In this document: one piece after another, positions 25,665 through 34,221 of the stretch
How the letters are laid out: every line of letters starts with the position of its first letter
How positions within the stretch are numbered: the stretch's first letter is position 1
Source of the DNA: Shewanella baltica
GTDB lineage: Bacteria; Pseudomonadota; Gammaproteobacteria; Enterobacterales; Shewanellaceae
NCBI RefSeq assembly: GCF_900456975.1
Contig: NZ_UGYM01000002.1
Coordinates: forward strand, 4,650,001-4,714,000
Direction: 5' to 3'
Length of the DNA stretch: 64,000 nt
Translations under genes and position numbers: made by a program
The notes under the pieces: model-generated
What the model was told of the DNA's origin: nothing
The model's input: only the letters and a program-made list of their open reading frames with translations
Databases searched by the model: none

Positions 25665-28064
25665 ATGCATTCCGTTGAATTTGGCCGTTCGCGACCCAAA
25701 AAATACCGCGCTAACTACTTGTCCCTTATGGGCCTGAGTTTCACCGTCATCTTAAGCATTACAGCACCACAGCCATCACTGGCTCAAACTGTCGATGTTG
25801 ATGCTAGACAAATCAACAAGCTACAACATTATCAGATTAAGGCGGGCACGCTCGATGCTGTACTCAACAGCTTTGCTCTAGCCGCGAATATTGATCTGTC
25901 GATATCTTCAGCACTCACTCGGGGTAAAACCAGCTTAGGGCTAGAGGGACAATACTCGATTGAAGCAGGCTTGCAAAAGATACTGGCGGGGACGGGTTTA
26001 CAGGTCACATCGCGCCTTGAGGGGCAATATATTCTCGGCAAGGCGACCGCCGCAATAGTGTTGGCACCCATAACGGTTATCAGCGCTGCGGGTTATGAAC
26101 AGGATATCAAAAATGCGCCAGCGAGCATTAGTGTGCTTTCAGGCAAGGATCTAGAGCAACGCAAATTTAATTCACTGCAAGATATCGCGCGGGAAATTCC
26201 CGGTGTCAATGTGATTGGCTCTGGCGCACAGAGCGGAATATCCATACGCGGCATGGAGAAGGGTTATACGTTAGTGCTCGTTGACGGCAAGCGGGTACGC
26301 TCGGACACGGGAAATCCGCGAGGATTGAACAACGAAGATCTCGATAGCAATTTTATCCCTCCCGTTGCGTCGATTGAGCGCGTCGAAGTGGTTCGTGGAC
26401 CTATGAGTTCTCTCTACGGTAGCGATGCAATGGGCGGCATCATCAATATCATTACCAAAAAAACACCCGAACATTGGAGTGCCAGCGCGGGCTATAGTTT
26501 GCGCGTGCCAGACAGCAGCGCTATGGGGAATCAAAACCAACAGGATATCTATATTTCGGGGCCACTGGTTAAAGATCTGCTTGGTGCTTCCATTTGGGGA
26601 AATCAAGCCGTACAGGACGAAGACAAATATTACGGTGGATATCAGGAATCCACTAAGCGAACCCTAGGCGGTAAGCTGCGGATCACGCCTAATCGCGACC
26701 ACGAGTTTATCCTCGACTACTCAAAGGCGAGTCAGCGCTACATTGGCAATCCTGGTGGAGTTCTACTCACCACCGCCAGAGGAAGTATTGACCGCGAATG
26801 GACCCGAGATGCATGGAGCATTGCCTACAATGCCTTGTTCGATCTTGGCGAACTAGAACTGAAATACTATGAAGAAGATTATGAAAGACTGACTTATCCT
26901 GCTGCAGCTGATTTCACTACAGGATCAACAAACAAAGTCGGCGATGCGCGCTTCATCACAGGTGTAGATAGCCATACTCTGACTTTCGGTGGTCAATGGA
27001 CTAACGACAAACTGACTAACGGTGATTTAGGTAATGGTACTCCCCGAAGCTTTGGTACCCGCTCTGTCAGCGATATCAGTATTTTTGCAGAAGACGAATG
27101 GGAACTGCTCACAGAGAAACTTTATCTCACCCTTGGTGCGCGACTAACGGATAACGAATTCTTTGGTCATCATGTCTCACCTAGAGCATATCTTGTTTTC
27201 AATCATAACGATCACTGGACTTTCAAAGGGGGCATAGCCACTGGCTACAAGAGCCCGAAGATTGACCAGATTGATAACACCACAGGCTCTCAACGCGGCG
27301 GCAGTACGAGTCAGTTTGTCATTGTTGGTAATCCGGACTTAGAGCCAGAACAAAGCACGAATTATGAAATCGGCGCGCTTTACACTAAAGATGACACGCT
27401 AAATATCGGCGCAACGCTATTTTTCAATGACTTTTCCAACAAAATCCTTAACACCAACACCTTCTATTTCGACGATGGTAACGGTGGATATATTCCAGCC
27501 TATTGCATTTCAGGTGACGTTGGCACCAAAGACTGCCCAGCTTGGGCCACTTGGCTAAATGCCAAGGGAGCACAGATCCGCGGTGTCGAACTTGAAGGTC
27601 ACTGGGACATAACTGATACCTTGGCGCTCAAAGCGAGTTACACCTATACCGATTCACGAATTGACGCAGACAACGTGATCATCAATACCCCCGCGGGTCC
27701 ACGCCCTTTCGGTGACACCTTGGCATTGCTAGACGGAAATTCACTCGTCGGTATCCCAAATCATAACGGCTCAATTACGCTCGACTACCAACCTACAGAG
27801 GCACTCTCGGCATTCCTGAGAGGTAATTATGAGGGCGAAATTACCCGAGTCAGCTTCGAACGCAACACGGTCGATAAGAGTGACAAGGATTTGATCACGC
27901 TGGACGCAGGTCTGAACTATTCGCTGAACCGCTATATTAGCTTCAACGTCGGGATAGACAACATCACCGACGCTACACGATTTAAAGTGAATAACGATAC
28001 TGGGGCCTACCGCTATTCAGAGCGCGGACGTAGCTATTTCGTTAGCGTTAAGACGCAATTCTGA
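25665..28064 (+). CDS. TonB-dependent ferric-siderophore receptor with signalling domain
   Basis: A 799-residue outer-membrane receptor. The signal peptide ends at PSLAQ. An STN domain follows (about 50-120, YQIKAGTLDAVLNSFALAAN), marking it as a transducer that talks to FecR. Then come a TonB box (LAPITVIS), the plug domain (about 145-260, with RGPMSSLYGSDAMGG) and a 22-strand-type barrel ending in aromatic VKTQF. The ATG at 25665 has GGGA six nt upstream. Phrases such as ISIRGMEKGYTLVLVDGKRV are close to FepA/catecholate-type receptors, but the siderophore cannot be fixed from sequence. Only 101 nt separates it from fecR; a sigma-dependent promoter is expected there but no motif was clear. 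Confidence 0.93.
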   Translation: MHSVEFGRSRPKKYRANYLSLMGLSFTVILSITAPQPSLAQTVDVDARQINKLQHYQIKAGTLDAVLNSFALAANIDLSISSALTRGKTSLGLEGQYSIEAGLQKILAGTGLQVTSRLEGQYILGKATAAIVLAPITVISAAGYEQDIKNAPASISVLSGKDLEQRKFNSLQDIAREIPGVNVIGSGAQSGISIRGMEKGYTLVLVDGKRVRSDTGNPRGLNNEDLDSNFIPPVASIERVEVVRGPMSSLYGSDAMGGIINIITKKTPEHWSASAGYSLRVPDSSAMGNQNQQDIYISGPLVKDLLGASIWGNQAVQDEDKYYGGYQESTKRTLGGKLRITPNRDHEFILDYSKASQRYIGNPGGVLLTTARGSIDREWTRDAWSIAYNALFDLGELELKYYEEDYERLTYPAAADFTTGSTNKVGDARFITGVDSHTLTFGGQWTNDKLTNGDLGNGTPRSFGTRSVSDISIFAEDEWELLTEKLYLTLGARLTDNEFFGHHVSPRAYLVFNHNDHWTFKGGIATGYKSPKIDQIDNTTGSQRGGSTSQFVIVGNPDLEPEQSTNYEIGALYTKDDTLNIGATLFFNDFSNKILNTNTFYFDDGNGGYIPAYCISGDVGTKDCPAWATWLNAKGAQIRGVELEGHWDITDTLALKASYTYTDSRIDADNVIINTPAGPRPFGDTLALLDGNSLVGIPNHNGSITLDYQPTEALSAFLRGNYEGEITRVSFERNTVDKSDKDLITLDAGLNYSLNRYISFNVGIDNITDATRFKVNNDTGAYRYSERGRSYFVSVKTQF

Positions 28065-28066
28065 AT

Positions 28067-28429
28067 ATGGGCCTACATATCATGCTCGAAAAAGACTCAC
28101 GATTGTCCCATCAATCGAAGCGCGGCAATCAAAGCGCCGTTGGCAAATGGCTGTTCACCACTGGGATGGTGGCACACTCAATCGCCATCTGTTTATTGTG
28201 CTATTTATCCAGTGGCCAATTTGTTAATACAACAGGAGCTCTGCTTTACCACATGGGCATGCCATGGACGGATGCCGTGGTCGTCACCAGTATGCTCGGG
28301 TTTATCTACTTAGTGCTCATTCTATTGTGGGCATTTTCCCGTAACGGCGTCCTGCGAACTTGGCTGAATGTAAGCAGCCTGACTGGCCTCTCCATCTTCA
28401 TGGCTTGGATAATTGGAGCATTAGTATGA
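28067..28429 (+). CDS. DUF3649-like iron-transport-associated membrane protein
   Basis: A 120-residue protein with a charged N-terminus and three transmembrane helices (about 33-50, 68-88 and 97-118). It has the general look of DUF3649 proteins, which occur directly downstream of siderophore receptors together with PepSY and DUF3325 proteins. The function is not established; a part in ferric-siderophore reduction or transport across the inner membrane is suspected from context. It starts 2 nt after the receptor stop and its TGA overlaps the start of the next gene (ATGA). An ATG five codons in is an alternative start. Confidence 0.7.
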   Translation: MGLHIMLEKDSRLSHQSKRGNQSAVGKWLFTTGMVAHSIAICLLCYLSSGQFVNTTGALLYHMGMPWTDAVVVTSMLGFIYLVLILLWAFSRNGVLRTWLNVSSLTGLSIFMAWIIGALV

Positions 28430-30105
28430 AAGATGGATTCCGTACTCGGATGAGTCTCCTGCACACTTGGGCAGGATTAATGTTAAGCGGCTTGCTGTTC
28501 GCCATTTTCTGGACCGGCACGCTGTCAGTATTCGATAAAGAAATCGATCGCTGGATGATGCCACACACTCGAATCCACATGGATACAGCAAGGCCATTAT
28601 CGGTAGACCGCGAGATTATACCTTTACTGGCAGAGCGAGCTGAGGGGGCAAAAGCTTGGACTATAGTGCTACCCGCTGAGCGCAGACCTTTTTTGACATT
28701 GGCTTATGATTCTGCAAAGTCACACATAGCACAGCGAAATAGTTTCCACCCGATCACGCTCGAACCGCTTCCGGCTCCAAACACCCGAGGAGCGAGTAAC
28801 TTTATTTACCCCTTCCATCACAATTTAACCTTACGCCAAAACAACATTGGCGCCCTACTGGTTGGTATTGCGAGCATGGGTATGCTTTGCCTGTTAATTT
28901 CCGGCATAGTCATACACCGTAGAATATTTGCCGATTTCTTTACCCTTAGGCTGCTTCGTGGCTTTGGCAGAGCCAATCTCGATATTCATAACCTCACAGG
29001 CGTTGTGCTGCTGCCTTTCACTATCGTCATCACCTTGTCTGGGCTAATGATTGCGCACTTGATCTATTTCCCCAAGGCGCCCGATGCCGTTTTCGCACAG
29101 CTCAACCCACCATCCGTGACGCAGGAACGACCCAAATCCAAAGTAAGAGAAGCTTCACGCAAACGTGAGCAAGATGTTAGCAGTGAAAATGAAGACGAAA
29201 TTACCGATGCCAGAGAAGGCTCACGCAATAGTCCAGCTCGGAGCCGTTTTATCGCCGAATCACAGGGGCGCGTTAGACCACAAGCAATAGGCCAACCCGC
29301 CAATGTTGTCGCAATTGATCCTATGATTGCGGCGACCGAAAACGAACTAGGTCAAGGGGCTGTCTATATGATTCGGGTTAGCAATCCTGGAGATGCAGGT
29401 GGTGTCGTCGCACTCAGGCTAAATGGCGATAACAGCGTATCTCAGAATATTGATAATAGGAGATTTTCTACCGCCACTGGAGAGGAACTAGCACATTTCA
29501 ACTCATCCTCGACGACCAATGTATTTAACTTTATTGCTGGTATGCATTACATCAAATTTAAACACTGGCCACTGCGCTGGCTTTATTTTATCGCAGGGCT
29601 GGGTGCTTGCGCGTTAATCGCCACTGGCCTACTGCATTGGGCTCAGGCACGTAACCAAAAGCAAGGCAGCACTGGCTTCAATGTGTCTTTTATGAATGCA
29701 CATAACATCGCTGCGATCACTGGCATTATTTCTGCGACCGGGGCTTTTTTAGTGGTCAATCGCTTGCTCAATAATAGAGAACAATTAGCAGGTATCTCCA
29801 GCCGCGATTTAGAGGTATATGCCTTCTTTGGTGTCTGGTTAGCTTGCTTACTTCATGCGTTGATCAGAGTGTTTTTGAACAAACAGCATGGTTACCGAAA
29901 GGCTTGGGCAGAACAATGCTGGGCGATTGCTCTGATTGCTATCGCAGCTGTGGGACTGAACTGGATAACCACAGGCGACCATCTGCTTAAGACCCTATTC
30001 ACCCATACCTATTGGCCCGTTGCGACCCTAGACTTAGTGCTTGTTACTAGTGCAGTGATGGCCATTTACGCAGCGCGGAAACTATCAGTCATCCGTGAGA
30101 GTTAG
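28426..30105 (+). CDS. PepSY-associated transmembrane protein (probable siderophore ferric reductase)
   Basis: A 559-residue inner-membrane protein of the PepSY_TM (PF03929-like) type: a first helix in LHTWAGLMLSGLLFAIFWTG, a PepSY-like periplasmic region, then helices near 135-165 and 185-210. A long charged loop follows (about 220-290, rich in Arg/Glu/Ser), then five C-terminal helices. The conserved helix His residues (LLHTW, FHHN, DIHN, MHYIKF) fit heme-binding ferric-siderophore reductases such as FoxB/FhuF-like PepSY proteins. The start at 28426 overlaps the DUF3649 stop by 4 nt. The unusually long polar insert is a detail worth noting. Function is inferred from family and operon. Confidence 0.85.
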   Translation: MKDGFRTRMSLLHTWAGLMLSGLLFAIFWTGTLSVFDKEIDRWMMPHTRIHMDTARPLSVDREIIPLLAERAEGAKAWTIVLPAERRPFLTLAYDSAKSHIAQRNSFHPITLEPLPAPNTRGASNFIYPFHHNLTLRQNNIGALLVGIASMGMLCLLISGIVIHRRIFADFFTLRLLRGFGRANLDIHNLTGVVLLPFTIVITLSGLMIAHLIYFPKAPDAVFAQLNPPSVTQERPKSKVREASRKREQDVSSENEDEITDAREGSRNSPARSRFIAESQGRVRPQAIGQPANVVAIDPMIAATENELGQGAVYMIRVSNPGDAGGVVALRLNGDNSVSQNIDNRRFSTATGEELAHFNSSSTTNVFNFIAGMHYIKFKHWPLRWLYFIAGLGACALIATGLLHWAQARNQKQGSTGFNVSFMNAHNIAAITGIISATGAFLVVNRLLNNREQLAGISSRDLEVYAFFGVWLACLLHALIRVFLNKQHGYRKAWAEQCWAIALIAIAAVGLNWITTGDHLLKTLFTHTYWPVATLDLVLVTSAVMAIYAARKLSVIRES

Positions 30106-30125
30106 ATGTTAAAAGGAGAGGATTA

Positions 30126-30494
30126 ATGCCTAAAGACCTGCTGTTAGTCGCCATATTTAGCACGGCCTACCTCAGCTTTGCTTTGTTCGCCCTGAGCCAA
30201 GTACGGCATTGGCGCGTTGTTTTCGATAAGGCGCTACCCACTCAAAGGGAGGTGTTGCTCCTACGCAGCCTAGGTATCTTGATGCTAAGCATATCTTTAG
30301 CACTATCGCTGGTGCGCGACGGTGCCAGCTTTGGCAGTCTGCTCTGGATAACAATGATTGGCGTGGCTGCACTTGCCGTTGCTTTAACCTTAGCTTGGCG
30401 ACCTCGCTGGTTACGTCCTGCGGGTAAATTATTCTCCTTCACTTACCCAGATACAGGGCGAGTTAACCATAAAATGAATCAAGTTAAAGGTTGA
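30126..30494 (+). CDS. DUF3325-like small membrane protein of the iron locus
   Basis: A 122-residue protein with three hydrophobic helices (about 5-22, 44-60 and 70-88) and the phrase ALSQVRHWRVVF, typical of DUF3325 proteins found after PepSY-type reductases in siderophore operons. Function is unknown. AAGGAGAGG gives it a strong ribosome site 20 nt after the PepSY gene. Its last codons overlap the region where ExbB translation begins. Confidence 0.75.
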   Translation: MPKDLLLVAIFSTAYLSFALFALSQVRHWRVVFDKALPTQREVLLLRSLGILMLSISLALSLVRDGASFGSLLWITMIGVAALAVALTLAWRPRWLRPAGKLFSFTYPDTGRVNHKMNQVKG

Positions 30495-30502
30495 TAAAAT
30501 TG

Positions 30503-31429
30503 ATGATATTGAAAGCCGTTTTACTCTCATTGGTATTACTTGCTGTGCCACTCGCCAGTTGGGCGCAGGAAAATACCAGCGCCGATAACAGCCAAGCCAC
30601 GTTACCGATCAACACTGAGACTCATGCCATTGAGCAATTGTCTTCAGTACCTGAAACGGTAGTTTCGAGTGTGCAACAGCCAACGGAGGAAGCTTCCGCT
30701 ACAGATGTGTTAGCAACATCGACTTGGTGGAACGATGCCCTCGCGCTGCTAGAGACGGGCGGCACAGTAGTGGTGATATTGGTGCTGATGTCATTGGTTG
30801 CGATGACGATTGTGCTGATAAAACTTATTCAGTTTCAGCGAGCAGGTCTGTGGCAACGTAAACCCGCAAGGCAGGCATTAGCGCTATGGCAACAAGGCAA
30901 GCAGGAAGAAGCATTACAGCTTGCTGCAGTAAGCCGCAATCCCACAGCACAGGCAATGGCACAAGCAATTCGTGGCATCACACGCCAACTGCCTGAATCT
31001 TTAGTCCGCGAAGAAGTACTGCGTTATGGCTGTAATGCGCTATTTCAGTTAAGACGCGGATTGCGCCCACTAGAGGTCATAGGTTCATTATCACCACTAC
31101 TGGGATTACTGGGCACGGTAATGGGTATGATCGCCGCCTTTCAACAACTCCAAGCGGCGGGTAATAAAGTGAATCCGGCGATTCTATCGGGCGGGATCTG
31201 GGAAGCCTTGCTCACCACAGCGGTCGGTTTGTGTGTCGCTATCCCAGTGGTGGCATTGCTGAACTATCTGGAGCGGCGCGTCGATCACCTCGCACATGAA
31301 ATGGATAACTTAGTGACGCAACTGTTTACCCCAGAGTTATCGGCGGCCAGCACTTATCAAGCACCAAGCACTGTGGTTACACCACTCACAGCCAATAACA
31401 AACAGGCACTCCATGCAAGCGCCATTTAG
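30503..31429 (+). CDS. exbB: ExbB-type proton channel subunit with periplasmic N-terminal extension
   Basis: A MotA/TolQ/ExbB protein of about 308 residues with a cleavable signal peptide (LAVPLASWAQ) and a 60-residue Ser/Thr/Glu-rich periplasmic extension. Three helices follow (about 88-112, 195-220 and 235-260), with the conserved core LRPLEVIGSLSPLLGLLGTV (positions about 188-207) and GGIWEALLTTAVGL. With ExbD and TonB it converts proton-motive force to receptor opening. ATG at 30503 is used; TTG codons at 30491 and 30500 are alternatives and the ribosome site AAAGG does not decide firmly. It overlaps exbD by 17 nt. Confidence 0.9.
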   Translation: MILKAVLLSLVLLAVPLASWAQENTSADNSQATLPINTETHAIEQLSSVPETVVSSVQQPTEEASATDVLATSTWWNDALALLETGGTVVVILVLMSLVAMTIVLIKLIQFQRAGLWQRKPARQALALWQQGKQEEALQLAAVSRNPTAQAMAQAIRGITRQLPESLVREEVLRYGCNALFQLRRGLRPLEVIGSLSPLLGLLGTVMGMIAAFQQLQAAGNKVNPAILSGGIWEALLTTAVGLCVAIPVVALLNYLERRVDHLAHEMDNLVTQLFTPELSAASTYQAPSTVVTPLTANNKQALHASAI

Positions 31430-31883
31430 TCAACGACCAAGACTCACGGCTCATCCTTCAAAACGTAAAGCTGTGATTAGCTTAACGCCACTCATTGATG
31501 TGGTGTTTATCCTATTGGTGTTTTTTATGCTGTCTTCCAGTTTTCTAGACTGGCGCACTGTGGCGCTCGATACCAGCACGGCAGGTAGCCCCGCTCCCGC
31601 TGAGCAAGCGCCATTTTTAGTACAAATTAGCGCAGACCAACTGCAACTAAACGGCGAAACGATCACACTGGAAGCATTACAGCAAAAAGCACAAGGGCGC
31701 CAGCCTGCAAGCCAGATAGTGAGCCTACAGCCGCAGGCGGATACTCCAGTACAAAGGTTAGTACAGGTATTGGATGCACTTAATGCCGCAGGGATTACGC
31801 CGCTAACACTGGTAGAAGACTCCAATTGGCAACCCGCACCTGCGACGAAAGCGGAAGGCAATAATATGGAGAACAGCCACTAA
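31413..31883 (+). CDS. exbD: ExbD-type biopolymer transport protein (first copy)
   Basis: A 156-residue ExbD/TolR protein: a short basic cytoplasmic start, one transmembrane helix (about 23-42) beginning with the family phrase SLTPLIDVVFILLVFFML (the Asp is the proton-carrying residue), and a periplasmic domain. A polar tail of about 20 residues extends it. It starts inside the end of exbB, and its TAA shares an A with the ATG of the second exbD. Two ExbD subunits of different sequence in one operon suggest a heteromeric motor. Confidence 0.92.
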   Translation: MQAPFSQRPRLTAHPSKRKAVISLTPLIDVVFILLVFFMLSSSFLDWRTVALDTSTAGSPAPAEQAPFLVQISADQLQLNGETITLEALQQKAQGRQPASQIVSLQPQADTPVQRLVQVLDALNAAGITPLTLVEDSNWQPAPATKAEGNNMENSH

Positions 31884-32287
31884 TGCATTTTCCTGAACGT
31901 CGACCAGACCAAACCGAAGAACGTATTTTGCCGCTGATTAATGTGGTGTTCTTGCTGTTAATCTTTTTTATGATCGCAGGTAGCCTTTCAGTGACAGCGC
32001 CGTTTGATGTCACTCCACCGGTCTCGCAAAGTGATGGCGTAGATGAACCGGATGCAGTGCTCATCCTAATAAGCCGTGAAAACAAGCTCGCACTCGATAA
32101 TGAACCGATTACGGAAGCAGAACTGTTAGCACGCATCGATATGCTGCTGTCCGCCGAGCCAGAAACCCAAGTCACGCTGAAAGTTGATGGTGAGTTATCG
32201 GGAAACCAGCTCGTACATTTTACCCAAGCCTTGTATAGCGTAGGCGTTAAAAAGCTGCGTTTATTAACTGAGCTGGGGGCCAAATGA
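31883..32287 (+). CDS. exbD: ExbD-type biopolymer transport protein (second copy)
   Basis: A 134-residue ExbD-like protein with the helix LPLINVVFLLLIFFMIAG. Here the usual motor Asp in PLID is replaced by Asn (PLIN). The periplasmic part has DAVLILISRENKLALDNEPI and a C-terminal LVHFTQALYSVGVKKLRLLT. Loss of the acidic residue suggests this copy cannot carry protons itself and may have a structural or regulatory place in the complex (inference); some second ExbD proteins in such operons show the same change. It overlaps the preceding gene by 1 nt and tonB by 4 nt. Confidence 0.88.
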   Translation: MHFPERRPDQTEERILPLINVVFLLLIFFMIAGSLSVTAPFDVTPPVSQSDGVDEPDAVLILISRENKLALDNEPITEAELLARIDMLLSAEPETQVTLKVDGELSGNQLVHFTQALYSVGVKKLRLLTELGAK

Positions 32288-33099
32288 CAGACCAAGAGTT
32301 CGCGCCGAACATAGTGCAATGCTGTATAGCTTTACTGTTAGCGACTTTTTTGCACATCGCCTTAACGGCTGCAGTGTTTTGGTCACCAGCAGTAATAACG
32401 CCCTCGGGTCAGGCTAAAGCGGTTGGCAACGGAGGGATTGAAATTTCCTTAGGGCCAGCAGGTAGCGCAGCGAGTGCTCTGCCACAAACGACGGCGCCAG
32501 TAGCTGAGCAAAAGTCTGAGCCCATTAAAGAGCAACTCGATAAACCAGCACGACTGCCACCCATAACAAAGAAAGTAACTCCCACACTAAGTACCAAACC
32601 TAAACCCATAGCGCCAACGCCTCAAGATGAGCTAACAACTCAGTCCGAGGTGAATGAGCAGCATAGCAGCCCAACCGAAACCCCATCGCCGACAGCGTCA
32701 GCAGCGTCTGCAGCGTCTGCCAACGAAGTAGGTCAAAGTGGTGAAGCTAATTCCGCAGAACAGAATAAGGCGGCCAGCGGCAATAACATGACTGGAGGAG
32801 GTTTGCTTGGCGATACCCAAGACTACACTGCGACTTTATTAGCCTGGTTGGAACAACATAAGGAATATCCGCGCACGGCACGTAATCGACGTCAGCAAGG
32901 CACAGTCATGTTGTATTTTGTGTTAGATCGCCAAGGCAGAGTCAGCGCGAGTCGAATTGAGCAAAGTTCGGGCTATCAAACATTAGATGCAGAAGCACTA
33001 AAAATGTTGGAGCGAGCCCAGCCCTTACCTGCCATACCCGATGCAATGCCAAACGAGACGTTAGAACTTGTTGTGCCAGTGCAGTTTTTCTTACGTTAA
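32284..33099 (+). CDS. tonB: TonB energy-transducing protein
   Basis: A 271-residue TonB: an N-terminal transmembrane anchor (about 10-35, with the conserved helix His in LLATFLHIAL) and a long Pro/Lys/Glu/Ala linker spanning the periplasm (about 60-175). The C-terminal TonB domain has YPRTARNRRQQGTVMLYFVL and AEALKMLERAQPLP, ending VVPVQFFLR. It delivers energy to the receptor at 25665. It is the last gene of the nine-gene run from the sigma factor and starts inside exbD (ATGA). No clear terminator follows; a loose GACAAAC/GTTTGTC pair lies near 33128-33180. Confidence 0.93.
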   Translation: MTDQEFAPNIVQCCIALLLATFLHIALTAAVFWSPAVITPSGQAKAVGNGGIEISLGPAGSAASALPQTTAPVAEQKSEPIKEQLDKPARLPPITKKVTPTLSTKPKPIAPTPQDELTTQSEVNEQHSSPTETPSPTASAASAASANEVGQSGEANSAEQNKAASGNNMTGGGLLGDTQDYTATLLAWLEQHKEYPRTARNRRQQGTVMLYFVLDRQGRVSASRIEQSSGYQTLDAEALKMLERAQPLPAIPDAMPNETLELVVPVQFFLR

Positions 33100-33208
33100 G
33101 CTGCACCGTGAAATGGAAGATCCAGCGGACAAACTTGTCGACCTAGTCATCATATTTAATGAGTGCCTTGCTTGTTTGTCTGAGCAATCATGTAAATAGA
33201 TATAAACC

Positions 33209-33955
33209 CTATTTCATCGCGGCTTTTACGTAGACATCGAAACGGTTTTTCTTAGTTTCGATAACCGTATTTGGCTTAACCCCGTCCAAATCCTCGGCGT
33301 AGTCTGGGCGCTTAACAACGACACGTTTAGTTGCTAAGGCTAAAGCAGGAGCGAGTAGACCATCGGCGTCTAAATCGGCACCAACTAAGGATTGGAATAC
33401 ACGCATTTCCTTTTTAACAAGGGCCGATTTATCGCGGTGGGGATACATAGGGTCGAGGTACACCACATCTACCTCTTGTGCCAATTTCGAAAGGGCTTCT
33501 AGGCTCGAACCATGGAACAGGCGCATCCGCTCACGCATCCAGACACCGATTTCAGCATCTTGATAGGCGCGGCGCAGACCATCTTCAAGCAATGCCGCAA
33601 CCACAGGATGACGTTCAACCATAGTTACAGTGCAACCAAGGCTTGCTAGCACGAAGGCATCGCGTCCTAAACCCGCAGTGCCATCAACCACACTTGGCAT
33701 TACCCCTTGCTTTAATCCCACGGCTTTAGCGATGGATTGGCCGCGACCACCACCGAACTTACGTCTATGGGCGACGGCGCCAGTCACAAAGTCCACCACT
33801 ATGCCATCAAGCTTAGGCTCATCGCGTTTATGCAGTGATAAAGTATCTGATTCAAAACGCAATTCGAAGGTCGCATTCGCATCGTAGACGAGTTGCCAAC
33901 GTGCACAAATATCCACAAGTGTTGGGTATTGCTGATTGAAAAAAATCGGGGTCAC
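33209..33955 (-). CDS. rsmJ: 16S rRNA (guanine-1516-N2)-methyltransferase RsmJ
   Basis: A 248-residue SAM-dependent methyltransferase (formerly YhiQ) that modifies G1516 of 16S rRNA. Visible landmarks are the SAM loop [19 protein letters not shown], the acidic VERHP and the catalytic DPMYPHR. The start is taken as the GTG at 33955, giving [11 protein letters not shown] as N-terminus (start codon read as Met); a TTG at 33973 would add six residues. In E. coli rsmJ sits beside prlC, and rlmJ and gor are close by; here all four occur in the window but are separated. It is convergent with tonB. Confidence 0.93.
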   Translation of the reverse strand: MTPIFFNQQYPTLVDICARWQLVYDANATFELRFESDTLSLHKRDEPKLDGIVVDFVTGAVAHRRKFGGGRGQSIAKAVGLKQGVMPSVVDGTAGLGRDAFVLASLGCTVTMVERHPVVAALLEDGLRRAYQDAEIGVWMRERMRLFHGSSLEALSKLAQEVDVVYLDPMYPHRDKSALVKKEMRVFQSLVGADLDADGLLAPALALATKRVVVKRPDYAEDLDGVKPNTVIETKKNRFDVYVKAAMK

Positions 33956-34221
33956 AGGCTGTCTTCTAACCAACGAAAATGATGGCCATTATGCCTAAAA
34001 ATCTGGTTTATGAATATGCCAGTCAGCAAATCACATCAGCAAACTCATCACTATCTTAGTCAATTTGTCGCAGTGCACCCTTAAAGATTCAAACAAGCAT
34101 CACACTGTAATCCACTGATTTATAAAGATAGTAATCTATTTGTATAACAATTAAGTGATTTATGTTATATGTTATATCCCCAGTCAACCTGCGTGACTTC
34201 CGTATGGGATAAGGACTCTTT

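Noticed and set aside
33128..33180. Terminator after tonB from GACAAAC/GTTTGTC
   Set aside because: Seven-base arms with a loop of over 35 nt and no T-run are too weak to call.
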